From: Daucus carota subsp. sativus
Lineage: Eukaryota; Streptophyta; Magnoliopsida; Apiales; Apiaceae
Length of the DNA: 64,000 nt
Assembly: GCF_001625215.2 (NCBI RefSeq)
Contig: NC_030384.2
Location: 38,288,390-38,352,389, forward strand
Reading direction: 5' to 3'
Below, in pieces: positions 35,322-47,651 of this stretch. The notes under the pieces are model-generated. The model did no database searches. It worked only from the letters and a program-made list of their open reading frames with translations, and had not been told where the DNA came from. The translations under genes and the position numbers were made by a program. Position 1 is the stretch's first letter; every line of letters starts with the position of its first letter.

Positions 35322-36111
35322 AGAGAAATCATGATCTAAAAATTTATAAAAAATTAAACATGCGCTTAAAAGTTCTAAAAATAAGTGTAAGAAAGTTAAG
35401 GAGTACCAAAAAGTGTTCCATATCTAATCCTATGTCTGGTTACAAATTAAACTTTAAAATTCTTAATTTTATTGTATTTTGTGCCAAAATAAAAGATGTC
35501 ATATAATTATCGTCTCATAAAAAAGAATAAAAAAAACAGTAGAAGAACTGAATCAAAAAAATATACTTGTATGTTTGAGATACATGGAAGTTACATTTAT
35601 GTTAGAAATGCGATGTGTTTGAAGTTAGATGAAATTTAATATAAGATTCAAAATTTTACATCAAATAATATTGTGCTAATTTCGTGCAAAGAGCTGAGTG
35701 TTGAACCTTTTTCATACATACTGTCAGGCTCAGCTTATTGGGAAAACACGTACTATGATTTTGTTAGAGTTATTTTTTAATTTTTCTTAAAAAATACTGT
35801 ATGAGAGACTGTATGATGTTAATCGATAACATTACAAAATGGCCCGTGCGGACACCATATCCCATAACAAATTTTCACACATCCAATTTTGTCCATCAGT
35901 CTGCATGGTACTAAGCCCATAGGGCCGCTGATTTTTTAACATACTATCATTCGTGTTCCGGCCACTATATTGTTTGGAAAGGGCCCAATTTTTTCCGACT
36001 TGCAAGTAAATTCAATCATCATGCAATCTGCAAGTTATAATTTAAAACCAAGCAAATTTTATGACATGATCAAAATAATTATCACTTTATATATTTCTTG
36101 CGTTAAAAGGT

Positions 36112-36530
36112 GTGTATTCAATTGAGATTTTAAAGAAATTATTTTATTCATGAAATCCGAGTTTATTCAATTGGAATTGTTTTACATTCATTAAAATCTT
36201 GGGTTATTCGACTGGGTTTTTAAGTTATGCTACAAAATCTAGTGGGCATCCAATCAGGATTTTAAATTATGCTTAAAATCTGATAATATTTAACTGGGAT
36301 TGTTTAAATTCTATTCATAAAATAATAGATTTTTTAGGATTTCTCGGTGTAATTTAAATTTTTTGAAATCACACCAAAATCCATGAGATTTTGAAACATT
36401 GTCGTTAAATCCTAAAAAATCTCCATCAACTTTGCCACATTTTATCACAAATCTATGCAAAATCAAAATCACATACAATCCATTAAAATTTATCCATAAA
36501 AACAATTCATTAAAATCTCAATCGAATCCC
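36112..36530. mobile_element. MITE, family A copy 2
   Basis: About 419 bp beginning GTGTATTCAATTGAGATTTT and ending AAAATCTCAATCGAATCCC, clear inverted ends of about 20 bp. The interior is homologous, in the same orientation, to the element at 25516-25920. No coding capacity. Confidence 0.78.
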
Positions 36531-37331
36531 TGATTAAAAAAAGTTTCTTCGAAGTTTTAACTTTAATCTATATCGTTGTAATTTGCAAATTTAATAAAGT
36601 TGAACCCCTGTCTAAACTTATTGTTTATCTTTACCATCTAGAAGGCGCAAGGTACAGATATCTGCCGTGAGTCTACGGTAGACCAGGACAAGCCCTGTTT
36701 GAATTAAAGCTGTTTCTGCACTTTGTAAGAATTAACAATTTGACTGCCTTATTTTTGAACACCAAATATTCAAAGAATCTTCTGCATACTTTTGTTTATT
36801 CTTCGTGGAATTTATATGTGAGATGAATTCTCTACTTCTCCACTCAGAAACAAACCGAATCACACTCCATTGCACCAACTCCTTACGGATGGTATACACA
36901 TATTTACGAGAATGTGGAATAATTGTTTTCGTTATTTCAGTCGAATCAATATTTATTCCTCAAATTCTACAGTCCGATCCCTGTATATATATTTATATCT
37001 AAATATAAGTGCGACATCAATTCCAGTCAGTTACCAAGAAAATAAAGACAAAAATATACTATACAAGTACTTGACAAAAAACTTGTAATAACCCAAGTGG
37101 AAGAAAACGAAGGATAAATCACGTATCTATTTGTCTTCTCTAATCTTTAGACGGCAATAACTTGATAGTAGTCCTTTTGAATAGCAAGTGGAAAATGAAA
37201 CTTTGACTCAGTTTAACTTTCTATATACACTCTATACTCTGTTTCACTTTCTATATACATGCCAGACGACTACACCTGCATCTTTCACTCTTCACAAACC
37301 ATCATTTCCTCCTTTCAATGCCCTTCTGATT

Positions 37332-38267
37332 ATGCTTGACATTCAAAGAAATGGTGATTTTGGCTCTGAATCGAAAGAATTTAACTTCTGGGATGATCAG
37401 AGAGTCGAAAAGTATGATAAGGATGCTGATTCTGGGAGTTCTGGTCTAGAGTTTCAGACTAAAACGAGTGATTCTGATGCCTACTCTCCGACATTCTGGG
37501 CTACTAGTACTAGACATGAGGCTACCAATTTGTTGCAACAGCATTCCCAGTACAGTGTTAGAAGCCCGACATCTAGGCTACAGGTTATGGTAGATGATCG
37601 GAGGGTGATCACGAATATGGTCCAGAACATGCCTGAGTCGTCATTTGAACTATCTTTAAGGGATATAGTAGATGATCGGACAAATATGAATGCAGGTGAG
37701 AAGAAGATTGAGAAGAAGAAGTGTGTGGAGAGGACTAAGATGGTGCGCAGTCAGAGCATGGATAGTGGAGTTTTTCTGTTAAAGATGTTTCTCCCAGCAT
37801 GTCTGAGCGCAAAGAAGAAATCAACATCAGGAATTTGCTCCAGGGCTTCTCCAGGGCCATCGTTTGATGGATCCAAGAAGCCAGTGGAAAAGGAGTGGTG
37901 GAGCATGATGTTTCTTGTTTCACGAAGGAAGATTAACAATTGTAGCAGTAATAGTAGCAGCCGCAGCAGTGGAAGCATTCATAACAGGTATGTTCACAGT
38001 GGTTTTGATCTATTGCAAACTATTATATGTACACAGGTATAATTTGAATAAGAATACCATATATGTATAGAACATAAGAAATAAACAGTCACATGCACAC
38101 ACCAGGAAAGATATTTGCATCATATATGTTCTTTAGAAGCTTTTAGTACAAGCAGATTCACCAACATATTTTGTCAAAGCAGGAATGGAAATAGCTACAT
38201 TACACCAGCTTACGTATCATCTAATCATTTAAGCAAATCAAGAAGACACATATGGAGCATTTGTTGA
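37332..38267 (+). CDS. Unrecognised plant protein (246 residues)
   Basis: I do not recognise a named family. The first ATG in frame is at 37332 (MLDIQRNGDFG); the frame upstream is open only from a GTG. Exon 1 probably ends at 37987 (AACAG|GTATGT). A phase-compatible second exon, 38183-38267 (acceptor AAAGCAG), adds NGNSYITPAYVSSN to a TGA; without splicing the frame stops at 38042. The protein is hydrophilic, rich in Asp/Ser early and Lys/Arg late. The motif MPESSFELSLRDIVDDR and a basic, Cys-containing block (VRSQSMDSGVFLLKMFLPAC) look conserved-like. It ends in a serine run, SSNSSSRSSGS. There is no signal peptide or membrane helix. Confidence is moderate that this is a gene, low for exon 2. 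Confidence 0.55.
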
Positions 38268-39196
38268 ACAAGACTCTTAATGTCATAATGTGTAGCAAGT
38301 ATTTCTGCTCCACGGCAGTTTCTACCAAAATCAATGGCCCCAGAACCTATTTCACGTCACATTTTGTGACATGGATCTTGTGATTGATTGTATCTTATGT
38401 AATGCTATTAAGATATCTTTAGTACAATGGTGCATTATTTTGTATTTTTTAATGCATCGCAATCAGATACCATTTTAGTGAAAAAATAAAAGCAATTCAG
38501 AAAGAGTAGGTAATGAGAAAATACAATAAATAGTAATGTAACTTTGGAAAAGTATATTGCTCTGAATAAGAACATAAATTTAGCTCCAAGTATCTAAGGA
38601 TAAGTTGGTTCTAAGAACAATTTAAATTGTAAATTATAATAGCTAGTAAGATGTCTTCACTACTCTATGACACAATTCTGTCTAGGAATATTCCGTGAAA
38701 GAAATCATGGGAAAAAAGAAATGCACAATGACGCTAATGCCAGCATATAACAAAAAAATTCCTAGAAATTCCAGTGGAAGCTTTCAAATAAGGAAAGTAT
38801 GCAGCATGAAGTTCCAAGCTCAGGCCACAATTTCAACGAGCTAAAAACTATTCAATAGCTAGAACGATCCTCACTCTAAAAAACAAATATAAGTACACAC
38901 ATTGAAAATAAAGTACAGAAAGCCAATTGGAAAAATAACATGAAGATCCAATGGAAAAGTTTTCATAACATGCTTATAACAATCTGTTACCGATTGCTGA
39001 CTGCTCAATTGATGGTAAATGTACTAGTTAAATTGTATGTAAACCAGATATACTCTTTGTAGATGATCAAACAAACCTGCAAGGCTTGGGCAAATTTCTA
39101 TTGTTACACTAAACCCTTCTAGACCATCCTTGTTACTTTCCTTTCAGCAAGAATTATATGTCAACCTACATTCAACATTGTGGATACATAGCAAGA
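38268..39196. other. Tail-to-tail intergenic
   Basis: 3' flanks of the unknown gene (+) and the PAXX-like gene (-). A-rich, no gene or repeat recognised. Confidence 0.4.
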
Positions 39197-42100
39197 CTAC
39201 TTATCATCATCATCATCATCTATAAGGATTATATTCTGTGGAGAAATTTCTGGTAATTTTTCCCTGCAAAAAAATCATTGACTGTTAATAGAGATCCCTA
39301 GAAATAAAATATCAATACTACTTCAAATAGTTTAGGAACTGCCCAACAACCTGTGATGAGCTGGTACAACATTGTTACTGACTGTTGTTGATTCCTTGGA
39401 TACATCCGCTTCCTTGCCAACAGCTGGAAATGCAAAACAGATACTGATTCGCACGTACCAAAGACTAAACAGATCTCAAAACCAAATCATATTAAAACCC
39501 ACAGAAACTGCACCATGCAAACTGCACTACTGACTGTAGGTTTATGTTGCCGGAAAAAAGTTGCACTCTATGGAGTGTCTTCCGATACCATTCCATGCTA
39601 AACCACTATATCAATATTTTAAGAGATTGGGGTGGCACTTACATAGTTTCTCAATGACAACGAGTCCATTATTTTTCTTGTTAAACCAATCCAATCAAAA
39701 CTCTATATAATTAGACCACACAGTTGCAGTTGCTGAGTTTACAAACTGTGACACTAAGAAATCCATGTATATATCATGTCATTAGGAAAGATTATTAGTT
39801 ACTCTAGACAATACTATTGGCCAGTGTTAATGTTACTAGCATTAACATCTTAAAATATTTTACAGAAGCTTTACTCACTTGGTTCCCAACATTTAACAAG
39901 TACACAGGTTGATAAGTTCTAGTTCTCCATATCTAACCAACTCACTCAAATTTGAGCTAAATTATATATATTAGGACTAAATCTATCCTAGAACTAGTTA
40001 CTTTAAGCATATAGACCATTTCTATAACTATTTTCCAATTATCTGGCGGAATTTTTAACATGTCAACTATGATATTGTTTTCTACACTCTATACGGAAAG
40101 TAGAATTCTGTTTATATTTCTTACAGCTGTATGAAAAAAGAGACAACGTGATTTAATATTCTAGATGGAAAAATGATAATTGTAGACTAATTAACAATCT
40201 CCTTTTAATGAAAGAGCCAGCACTTAGATGCAACTCACATATATATAATTAGAATAAATTATATTAAATTTAGCATTATCCAGTAAAGATTACTATAGCA
40301 AAAGATAGAAGAAAGAGCTGAACAGATATAGAAAATATTGTTATGTCTTCGTAAAAAGAAATTTTTAAATCATTCTGACAAAGCTAGTAAATCAACTATT
40401 ATAAAATAACCACAACTTGTCAAAAACTTACCCTGCATGATGTAAGTAATCTGAACATGTGTACTAGCAAATAAGAAGAAAATGTGTATTAAGAAACCAA
40501 ATTTGTGCACCTTGAGTTTGTTGCAATGTGGACACTGAAAGAGAATCTGAGGTTGATCTTTCATTCATGTGTTTTGTCTTGAGCCTTTTAGGATGCATAA
40601 TCATATCAAGAGCCTTCTGAAGATCATCGCTTTTTCTCTAAAATTGTAAAAATGGTACTCATCTTACATGAGAATAAATTTGGGTCATAATATACAGGAA
40701 GAGAGAAACATATATGTAATCAAAGGTGTGATATAAAGTTAATTGTATCACTGAACATGCATGATGAAAAAATTCATCCCTGGTAATAAATGCAATTGGC
40801 ACACAAATAACAAAAATCAACATTTAAAAACCAAAATAAAAGATTCTTTCAGAAGTTAATATTTCTTTTTAATAAAATAGATGCAGTCAAACAGAAATAA
40901 GAAAATACAAACATAAACATTTAAATGAGATTAAGTTAATTGTAACTACCCGTTCAGCAGTTCTTGCTTCTGACAGATGGTATAGGCGCTCTTGCTCTGC
41001 AGACAAGATGATTAAATGTTAGCTGTTCCAGGAACAAGGTGGATGAACTAAAATATATGATCGAGCACGTCTTAGAATTTGGCGATCCACAACCCCTTGA
41101 TTTAGTAAGATAGCCTATGATAAAACGAGGACCCTCTCACTGATTTATTGCCCAAAAAACCACTTTATTTCCTTTTCTGAAGTATCTGTCATTTAGAAAC
41201 CTAAAAAGAAATTACTAAAATATAGGTTAATCATGTTTTCTTATTAGACATGCCTTTATCCAGTGATTTTCTTTCCTTTCTCTGGGACACTGGGTTGTGC
41301 AAGGGATTGTTGTTGATCAAGAAGTTAGAAAGAAAACCTTATAAAAGGCTCAACGGAACCAGCCTCCTTGCTGTATTGTGACAAGTGACAACCAGCCAAG
41401 AGTTTTAATATAATGTGACATCATTAATGAGAACTAAAGAATGTGAAAAGAACAAGTAAAAATAAAGTTTGCATAGAAGAGCAATATCAAACAAAAACTT
41501 GAGAATACATTTAAGTTACTTGCGAAAAAACAGAGAGTAATAAAAGTTAGCAGAGAAGAGAGTTTCAGCAAAAAAAGTTACTAGACATCAAATACATAGT
41601 TGCAATCTAGCCATGGTGATTTTAATCATCGGAACACTTTAAGGGGAAATAAAAGAAAATTTACTGAGGAATATACAGTCACATTAAAGCGATGTTATTT
41701 AGTTTAGGTTGATGGATCTGCAATTAAAGAAAAGAGTTGTTTAGTTGAAATGGTAATAATTTCTTGAATTAAATGATAGTTAAGTTTATTAAATGTGTAT
41801 CCTGTAAATTTCCTAAACAGCCTATTAATCAGTAAACTGATTCAATACCCTAAGCTGAAATAGTTTTGAAGTCTCAAATTAGCGCAAAATTAAAAAAGTG
41901 AGTCTGCAATTTATACATATAAGAACATAAACCTTCTATAAAAAATTAAATGATACCGATAATCCTTTGATGCAAAAATAAAAATATTATAATGAAGAGA
42001 GATGAGAAGCAAAACCTTTTACAAGTGATTCATGTTTGCTTTTATATTCTTTGAAAAGTTCCTGCGAGACATTTCCCGCAGCCTCAACCGCAGCAGCTCC

Positions 42101-45100
42101 CACAAGTTTATTAAGGTGAAAACAAACTAGTGGCATCTCTTTTGACTCTTGACCAACTAGTTTTGCATATGCAGGACCTGAGAAAAGAGGAGTAGTTAAA
42201 ATACATGGACCACAGACAGCCAAATTAGCCTCCAGTTGAATACAATCCTGCTTAATAGGTACACACTTTTCAGTTAAAAGAAGTCAGAACAACACGTAAA
42301 TATTAGCCATAAACCGATATACTTCCTCTAGTGTTTCCTCTAAGTTTTATATACTTCTAGTCCAAATTGCATGTTCTCACATTTCCAGAATAGAATAATT
42401 GCTGCTTTATCGATATTACCGTTAAATTCAATTTATTTTTAATCTATAATCTTTATCTGCTTGAGAGATGAAAAATAATTATAAAAGGAAGTCACTGTAA
42501 TTTCATGTTCCTATGAATACTTTATATTGTATCTGAACAACTTCTATAAGCATCTCTCAGAACAGGACAGAGGAAATATTACATATATTTATCAATCTGA
42601 ACATTTATAGAACCGTGTCTATTCCTTGCCGATTCAGACATTCCCAGCCCTAAATTCACGGAATGCAAAAAGTGGGACATAACAATTCAACATCTACAAA
42701 AGGTTGCAAAGTTTTGGACAGACTGGCATTAACGGCAACCATAAGCAATCATTTCAGTGGGGGTCAAGAGCAACAGATAAATAAATTTAGGTCTCTGGAC
42801 AGTAGCTAAAGAATTTAAAGACCAAATATTTACGGAGTGCAAAATTGAAAGTAAAGTTTGTAATAAACCAAAAGTAGGCAAAACTTATTGACTTGACAAA
42901 AGGAAACACAACCCATATTCAGAAAAGAAATTGATGCGAAATCTCACAATATATAGATCACAACTCGACCAATTGTGAACTGCATAACTTCAAAAGCCAA
43001 AATCAAACTTATCTGCATAGAATTCTTAAGTTTCCATGTAGAAGCCATATCCGGAAGCACTATACTGGAAGTACAAGCTCTTTTGTGAACCTTTTCAAAT
43101 TTGAACCTTTATAGGAGCAACTAAGACATGGCGGTATAGCACCCCCAAGAACTATAGGGCATTGCGATGAGTGATGACTATCATGCCAAGCATGGGATTT
43201 GGAATATTTATGCATTCACGTAGTAATAAAATTGGAAGATCTAATATCAATCAGTTTGATGAAGGTACACGAGTAGTTACCGTCTTCTATTGATTGCCCT
43301 TCGAAAACAATCTTCGTATCCCTTGATTTAAGTGAAGTCCCGACATACTCAATAAACGAAGAAAATTCTCCCCCATATCCAATGTTAACCTTCTGCAAAC
43401 GAGATAAACATAAAAACAGAAATAAAGATATTTCCTAAATGCAAAGATGATAATAAAAACTATTCAGATTTGGTAATATTCTCTCTTTTTCTATCTTCCT
43501 ATCTGATCAAAATTAGTCTGTTTATCATCTCTAAGAGAATACGCAGATTTTAAAAAAGGCTTCTTAAACAGAAGTCAGAACTTAAAACCAAACTAGCAAG
43601 CCCCACACAAAGTATGCAGTTGGACAGGCAAAAAGTATAATAACAACAACTAATAGAAGAAAGTGTATTTTTGTAGATTACACCAAGTCACTGACCTGTA
43701 TCTCTGGTATAACAAACTAAAAGAGTAAAAAAAAATGTTTTTATTATTAATATACTGATCAATGTTCTATAAATCTCTAAATTCAGCGGAAATTACTTAT
43801 TCTGTTTTTCTATATCCAGTTGATTTCTCAATCTCGATAGTGATACAGGTATCGGTACTTGTTTCAGTACTGCAGTTGCCAAAATCTTGCATCAAACAAA
43901 ATATAAGTTTAATTATACAAGAAAGTAATCATTACTTCAGAAGTACCACACAGTAATTTACAATTCAAATAAACAATAAAATGAAGAAGTTTTGTCAGAG
44001 GCTACATATTAATGCTTTAATTTGCATATGGAGGCCTCTTTGAATCACGGAAAGCAAATTGGAAGTTATTCAGCAACCATACTGATCCGACCGAAGATTT
44101 TGGGTTAAACACTAAGCAAAAGAATGGACATTGGCTGATCCAAGACAATGTAGATTATGAAATGATTTTGTGCATCAATACATTATTTATTAGTGGTATG
44201 TTTTTGGTAACGAGGTTAGTTAGATAGGTACCAGCTGGAAAGCAGGAATACTTCACTCACCCGCCACACCGCGCACTCGATTCTTAGGGATTCTCGGGTG
44301 CGCGGGATTTTTGGGGATTCTTGTTAAATAATTAATTTTGTAATTAGTTTATTACTTAATCACTTAACACTTAATAATGCAACAATTATGTTGTCAAATA
44401 ATTATTATGTAAATTGTTAAGCACAATGAACTTATTTATTTGATTATTTGGTTTAAATATAAATGTAACTCTTGAAATACATACACAATATATATTTTTA
44501 ATATATTTATATTTGTCGAATCCTTCCACACCTAAATCCCCGTATTTTTAAATTTGCCGAATTTCTGTATCCCCGTACCGCGCACATCCATACCTGCACT
44601 CACATTCATGCTTCCTGGGGTACCAAGAATGGTAAGACTTGTACTCTAAGAAGTGTGGTAAGATTTGATAACTTGCATAGGTAAAGTTTTGGCGGCCAAG
44701 TTTGGACGATTGTATATACATAGTCGTTTGGAATGTGCTCAGACAACTTTTACAAGCAAAAATATAAAAAAGTTTTCCGGCCACATTTCTGACCAATTCC
44801 TCCTAACACCTCTTGCACTTTGCAAAGTGGCCCCGGTCTTTCTATATCTTGCAGGAATCAAGTGTTATGGATCATCTAGACACTAGTTCAAAAACTAATA
44901 TCATCACAAAACACAAAGTACTTTACGATTTCTTCTAGTTCTACAACCAAAACAATAGGTAAGAAAAAATGAAAAAAAACTCACCATATTCTCCAGCTGA
45001 ATAACAGACTTAACAGCCATCCAAGTACTATACTTGAAGTCAGTAACCACGATCCGCAGCTCAGAATTTTCCGGAGCATCCACATACATAATGTGTGGCA

Positions 45101-45179
45101 GCGCAGGCTTCGAACTCGAGACCAGTCCCTCGGCTTTCAGTTCCCAGATGATCGGTCTAAAATCTCCTATTATTCCCAT
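39197..45179 (-). CDS. XRCC4/XLF/PAXX-superfamily-like protein (PAXX-like)
   Basis: Seven exons on the minus strand: 45179-44985, 43392-43281, 42177-42016, 40996-40950, 40637-40511, 39423-39351 and 39263-39197. All borders are GT-AG and phases agree, giving 260 residues. Layout: a beta-rich head (ELRIVVTDFKYSTWMAVKSV, KIVFEGQSIEDG, MPLVCFHLNKLVGAA), then a long helix with coiled-coil character (VSQELFKEYKSKHESLVKEQ, RLYHLSEARTAERRKSDDLQ), then a disordered Ser/Thr tail with a basic patch (HPKRLKTKHM) and six Asp before the last Lys. Head plus stalk plus basic tail is the plan of XRCC4, XLF and PAXX; the 'VTDxxxxW' strand recalls PAXX. These proteins bridge DNA ends with Ku and ligase IV in non-homologous end joining. 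The assignment is inference. A tract ending TTTTTTCCAG just before the ATG may be a leader-intron acceptor. Confidence 0.6.
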
Positions 45180-45554
45180 TGAAGCTGGAAAAAATCAATA
45201 GAAAAATGATCAGCATTTGGCCACATTGTTACATAATGCATGAAATTATGTGTACGAGTTTTGTTGCCTTCTTAAAATTCATGGTTTAATATATTCTAGG
45301 GTTTTACATATTAAGCTAAAACACACAGAAATGATGATACAAAATTTGAATTATTACTGCAGTTGTTAGATAGTTCATGCGATCATAAATTTACGCATAA
45401 TAAAAGGTAAATATACATGTGTGTGTGTGACTATGTGGGTACCTACTGGGTGGCTTGTCAATGTCAGGTGCTTCTTGCTCTTGATCTTCAGGGACAAGTA
45501 CAGTGTACTGTGCGAGTAAAGTGTGAAAGGGCCCTTTTGCTTGCAAAAATTTAT

Positions 45555-46495
45555 GGGGTGTTCAGGTTTTTTTTTAAAAAAATATTGCAGTTTGTAACCT
45601 TTAATTTTTGCTCATGAGTATCCACACTTTAAAATATGACAATTGACATTCCAAAATTCATAATGTATTGCAGTTTGTAATTTTTCATTTAAAATTAAAT
45701 ACGAAAGATTAGTTCAGAGGCATTTTCGTACCTGCATAATATAATCTTTGATTTTTACGAAAAACACATGTATAATAATTCGATTTTATATTTTAAAAAA
45801 ATAATTTTTTTAATAATAAAATACAGTTTTCTAATAAAATAAAGTATTATTTAATTGTATTTTTTAAAATCATATTATGCAAACAAAATATGACCTTAGA
45901 TTTTTTACAATTTAAGAAATTATTATTCGAGAAAAACATATTTCAGGTAATTTTATTGAGATTGAAATTTATATATTTAATTTTTTTAAGTAATGATAAT
46001 TGGGAGTATTACTAATAAAGTAAAAAAATATTTTAGGCAATAAAATCGAATTATTAGATTTTTTTATGAAAATTAAAATTTATATTATGCAAGTACGATA
46101 ATATCGCTGAACTAATACCTCCCGTCTAATTTTAATGGAAATTTTAAACGAGACGGTTACAAATTGCAAGACTTTATAAAATTTGGAGTGTTACCGTCAC
46201 ATTTCAAAATACGGTCTTTCTAATGTGTGCCCAAGGGCACACAATAAGCACCAACTTTCATGAAAATGGCTTGTTTTGATTGGTGGAATTGATGTGAATG
46301 CAGGGGGTCATTTACATTTATTATTCATCCACCAATCAAAAGCTAGTATTCTCATCGATGTTAGTGACTATTGTGTGCCCTTGGGCACACCATAGAAAAT
46401 TCGTTCAAAATATGGATACTCATCTGCCAATCAATGAATCAAAGTTAAGTATTACAAACTACAATAGTCTCTTTTTTCAAAGTATTTGTTCCTCC
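45555..46495. mobile_element. Fold-back (Mutator-like?) element with >200-bp arms
   Basis: The left arm (TTGCAGTTTGTAACC, CTCATGAGTATCC, ACCTGCATAATATAATC, TAATAATTCGATTTTAT) is mirrored on the right (ATAAAATCGAATTATTA, TATATTATGCAAGTACG, GGTTACAAATTGCAAG, GGATACTCATCTGCC). The right arm is interrupted by the element at 46212-46403. No transposase. The ends are approximate. Confidence 0.7.
46212..46403. mobile_element. 192-bp MITE nested in the fold-back, 9-bp target duplication
   Basis: The inverted ends each contain the palindrome GTGTGCCCAAGGGCACAC, and the mirror extends to about 35 bp per side plus an inner pair, TTTTGATTGGTGG/CCACCAATCAAAA. The flanking bases TTCAAAATA (46203-46211 and 46404-46412) are a 9-bp direct repeat. 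Taking out the element and one copy of the duplication restores alignment of the outer element's two arms, which supports the boundaries. Confidence 0.85.
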
Positions 46496-47037
46496 TGATT
46501 CTTATGTAGCGAAAGGGTATTTTTATAATTCACCGTTTTTCATCGTTTGTTGATAGATTTTACCGACTTTTGATTAATTTTCCTTCCGAACAATAATCAG
46601 CGAACACCACGCAAAACACTTACGAGTTGCGCATTATTTATTTACATATATTTTACGCAAATAATAATAAAGTAATAACAAATGAGTATTTTTAGCGGAA
46701 AAGGATGGAAGAGGAGGGGCAGAAGAAATTATTTTAATGAGTAAGAAAGGAGTCGCTCTGGGTCCACGGGCTCTCTCTCAGTCTCTCTCCATCTCCTATT
46801 CTCCTCTAATATTTTGTGTATATATGTACGCAAACCAACAAATTTCCCGTAACATCCGTTGCAGCTGCTCTATCACACTATATACGTGATCATCTCTCTC
46901 CCTCTCTGTATATACGTACATATACAAGTACACTACATAGTTTGATATACGCGGAGGAGGATTAAATTCACACCTGCAATTAAACTTCCTAACACTCGCT
47001 CCACTGCCAGTGCTTGTGTGTATACACTATCAGCTCA

Positions 47038-47083
47038 TCTCTCTCTCTCTCTCTCTCTCTCTCGCTCTCTCTATCTCTCTCTC
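47038..47083 (+). repeat. CT microsatellite in PMT leader
   Basis: (CT)n tract with minor interruptions in the presumed 5' untranslated region of the PMT gene, immediately followed by a three-codon upstream frame. Confidence 0.85.
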
Positions 47084-47651
47084 GACATGAAGGGGTGACC
47101 ACAGTAGCTAAACTATTCTTCATCTGTTAATAGGTTTTGTTTTTAAACAACTCTTAAGTATTTTATATCTTTGCCTTGTAATTGTTTTTATTTTTGTTAT
47201 ACTGTTTCGATTTCTGCTCGCATTGTTTGTTTCGGGAACATATGGCTGTTTTGATTCAACAACTTGATTGATTGCTGTTTTGAACTTTTGGTTTGCTGTT
47301 ATTGGCATGCTTATTGCTTGATCTGCCTGTTTTTACCTAGTGGTTTTAAGCAGTATAGTCACAATATTGATCTCGTTACAGTGAACTTGATTACTGTCAA
47401 ATTATACCTGTTGTCGATGCTTGGTTTACGTAGGGTAGCAGCATTTGTGTAGAAACGGACATATATATTCCGTTGAAATACAATTGTATAAATGGAGCAT
47501 TACTCGTGGGTCGTTACATATTATAGTACTCCTTTAGTCATTTATTTTGTTTTATGAGGATTGATTAGAATTATTGTGCAAGTTTGGATTGGTTTGACAT
47601 GTTTGTTTTGCAGGCACGTGATTCTGAAGTAATAATTTAAGACGAGTTGGG

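Larger units (their letters stand above)
34796..37331. other. Intergenic between ABCG and unknown gene
   Basis: Holds the ABCG 3' flank, a SINE, a small tandem repeat cluster and a MITE (separate entries). The remaining DNA is AT-rich with no coding signal. Short open frames at 36805-37088 (on both offsets) lack family features. Confidence 0.45.
45180..47651. promoter_or_regulatory. Divergent promoter region, PAXX-like (-) and PMT (+)
   Basis: The two genes are head to head across 2.5 kb. The middle holds a large fold-back element with a smaller one nested in it (separate entries). The PMT side has a CT-rich leader (47038-47083), a mini upstream frame ATG AAG GGG TGA (47087-47098), and a likely leader-intron acceptor TTTTGCAG before GCACGTG at 47614. 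The G-box-like CACGTG there is probably in the transcript, so it may not act as a promoter element. Confidence 0.45.

Noticed and set aside
35114-35506. 130-codon open frame
   Set aside because: It starts in the SINE and runs through tandem repeats and AT-rich DNA; no protein features.
39208-39240. (ATC)6 repeat as an independent microsatellite
   Set aside because: It is the coding Asp run at the end of the PAXX-like protein, already described.
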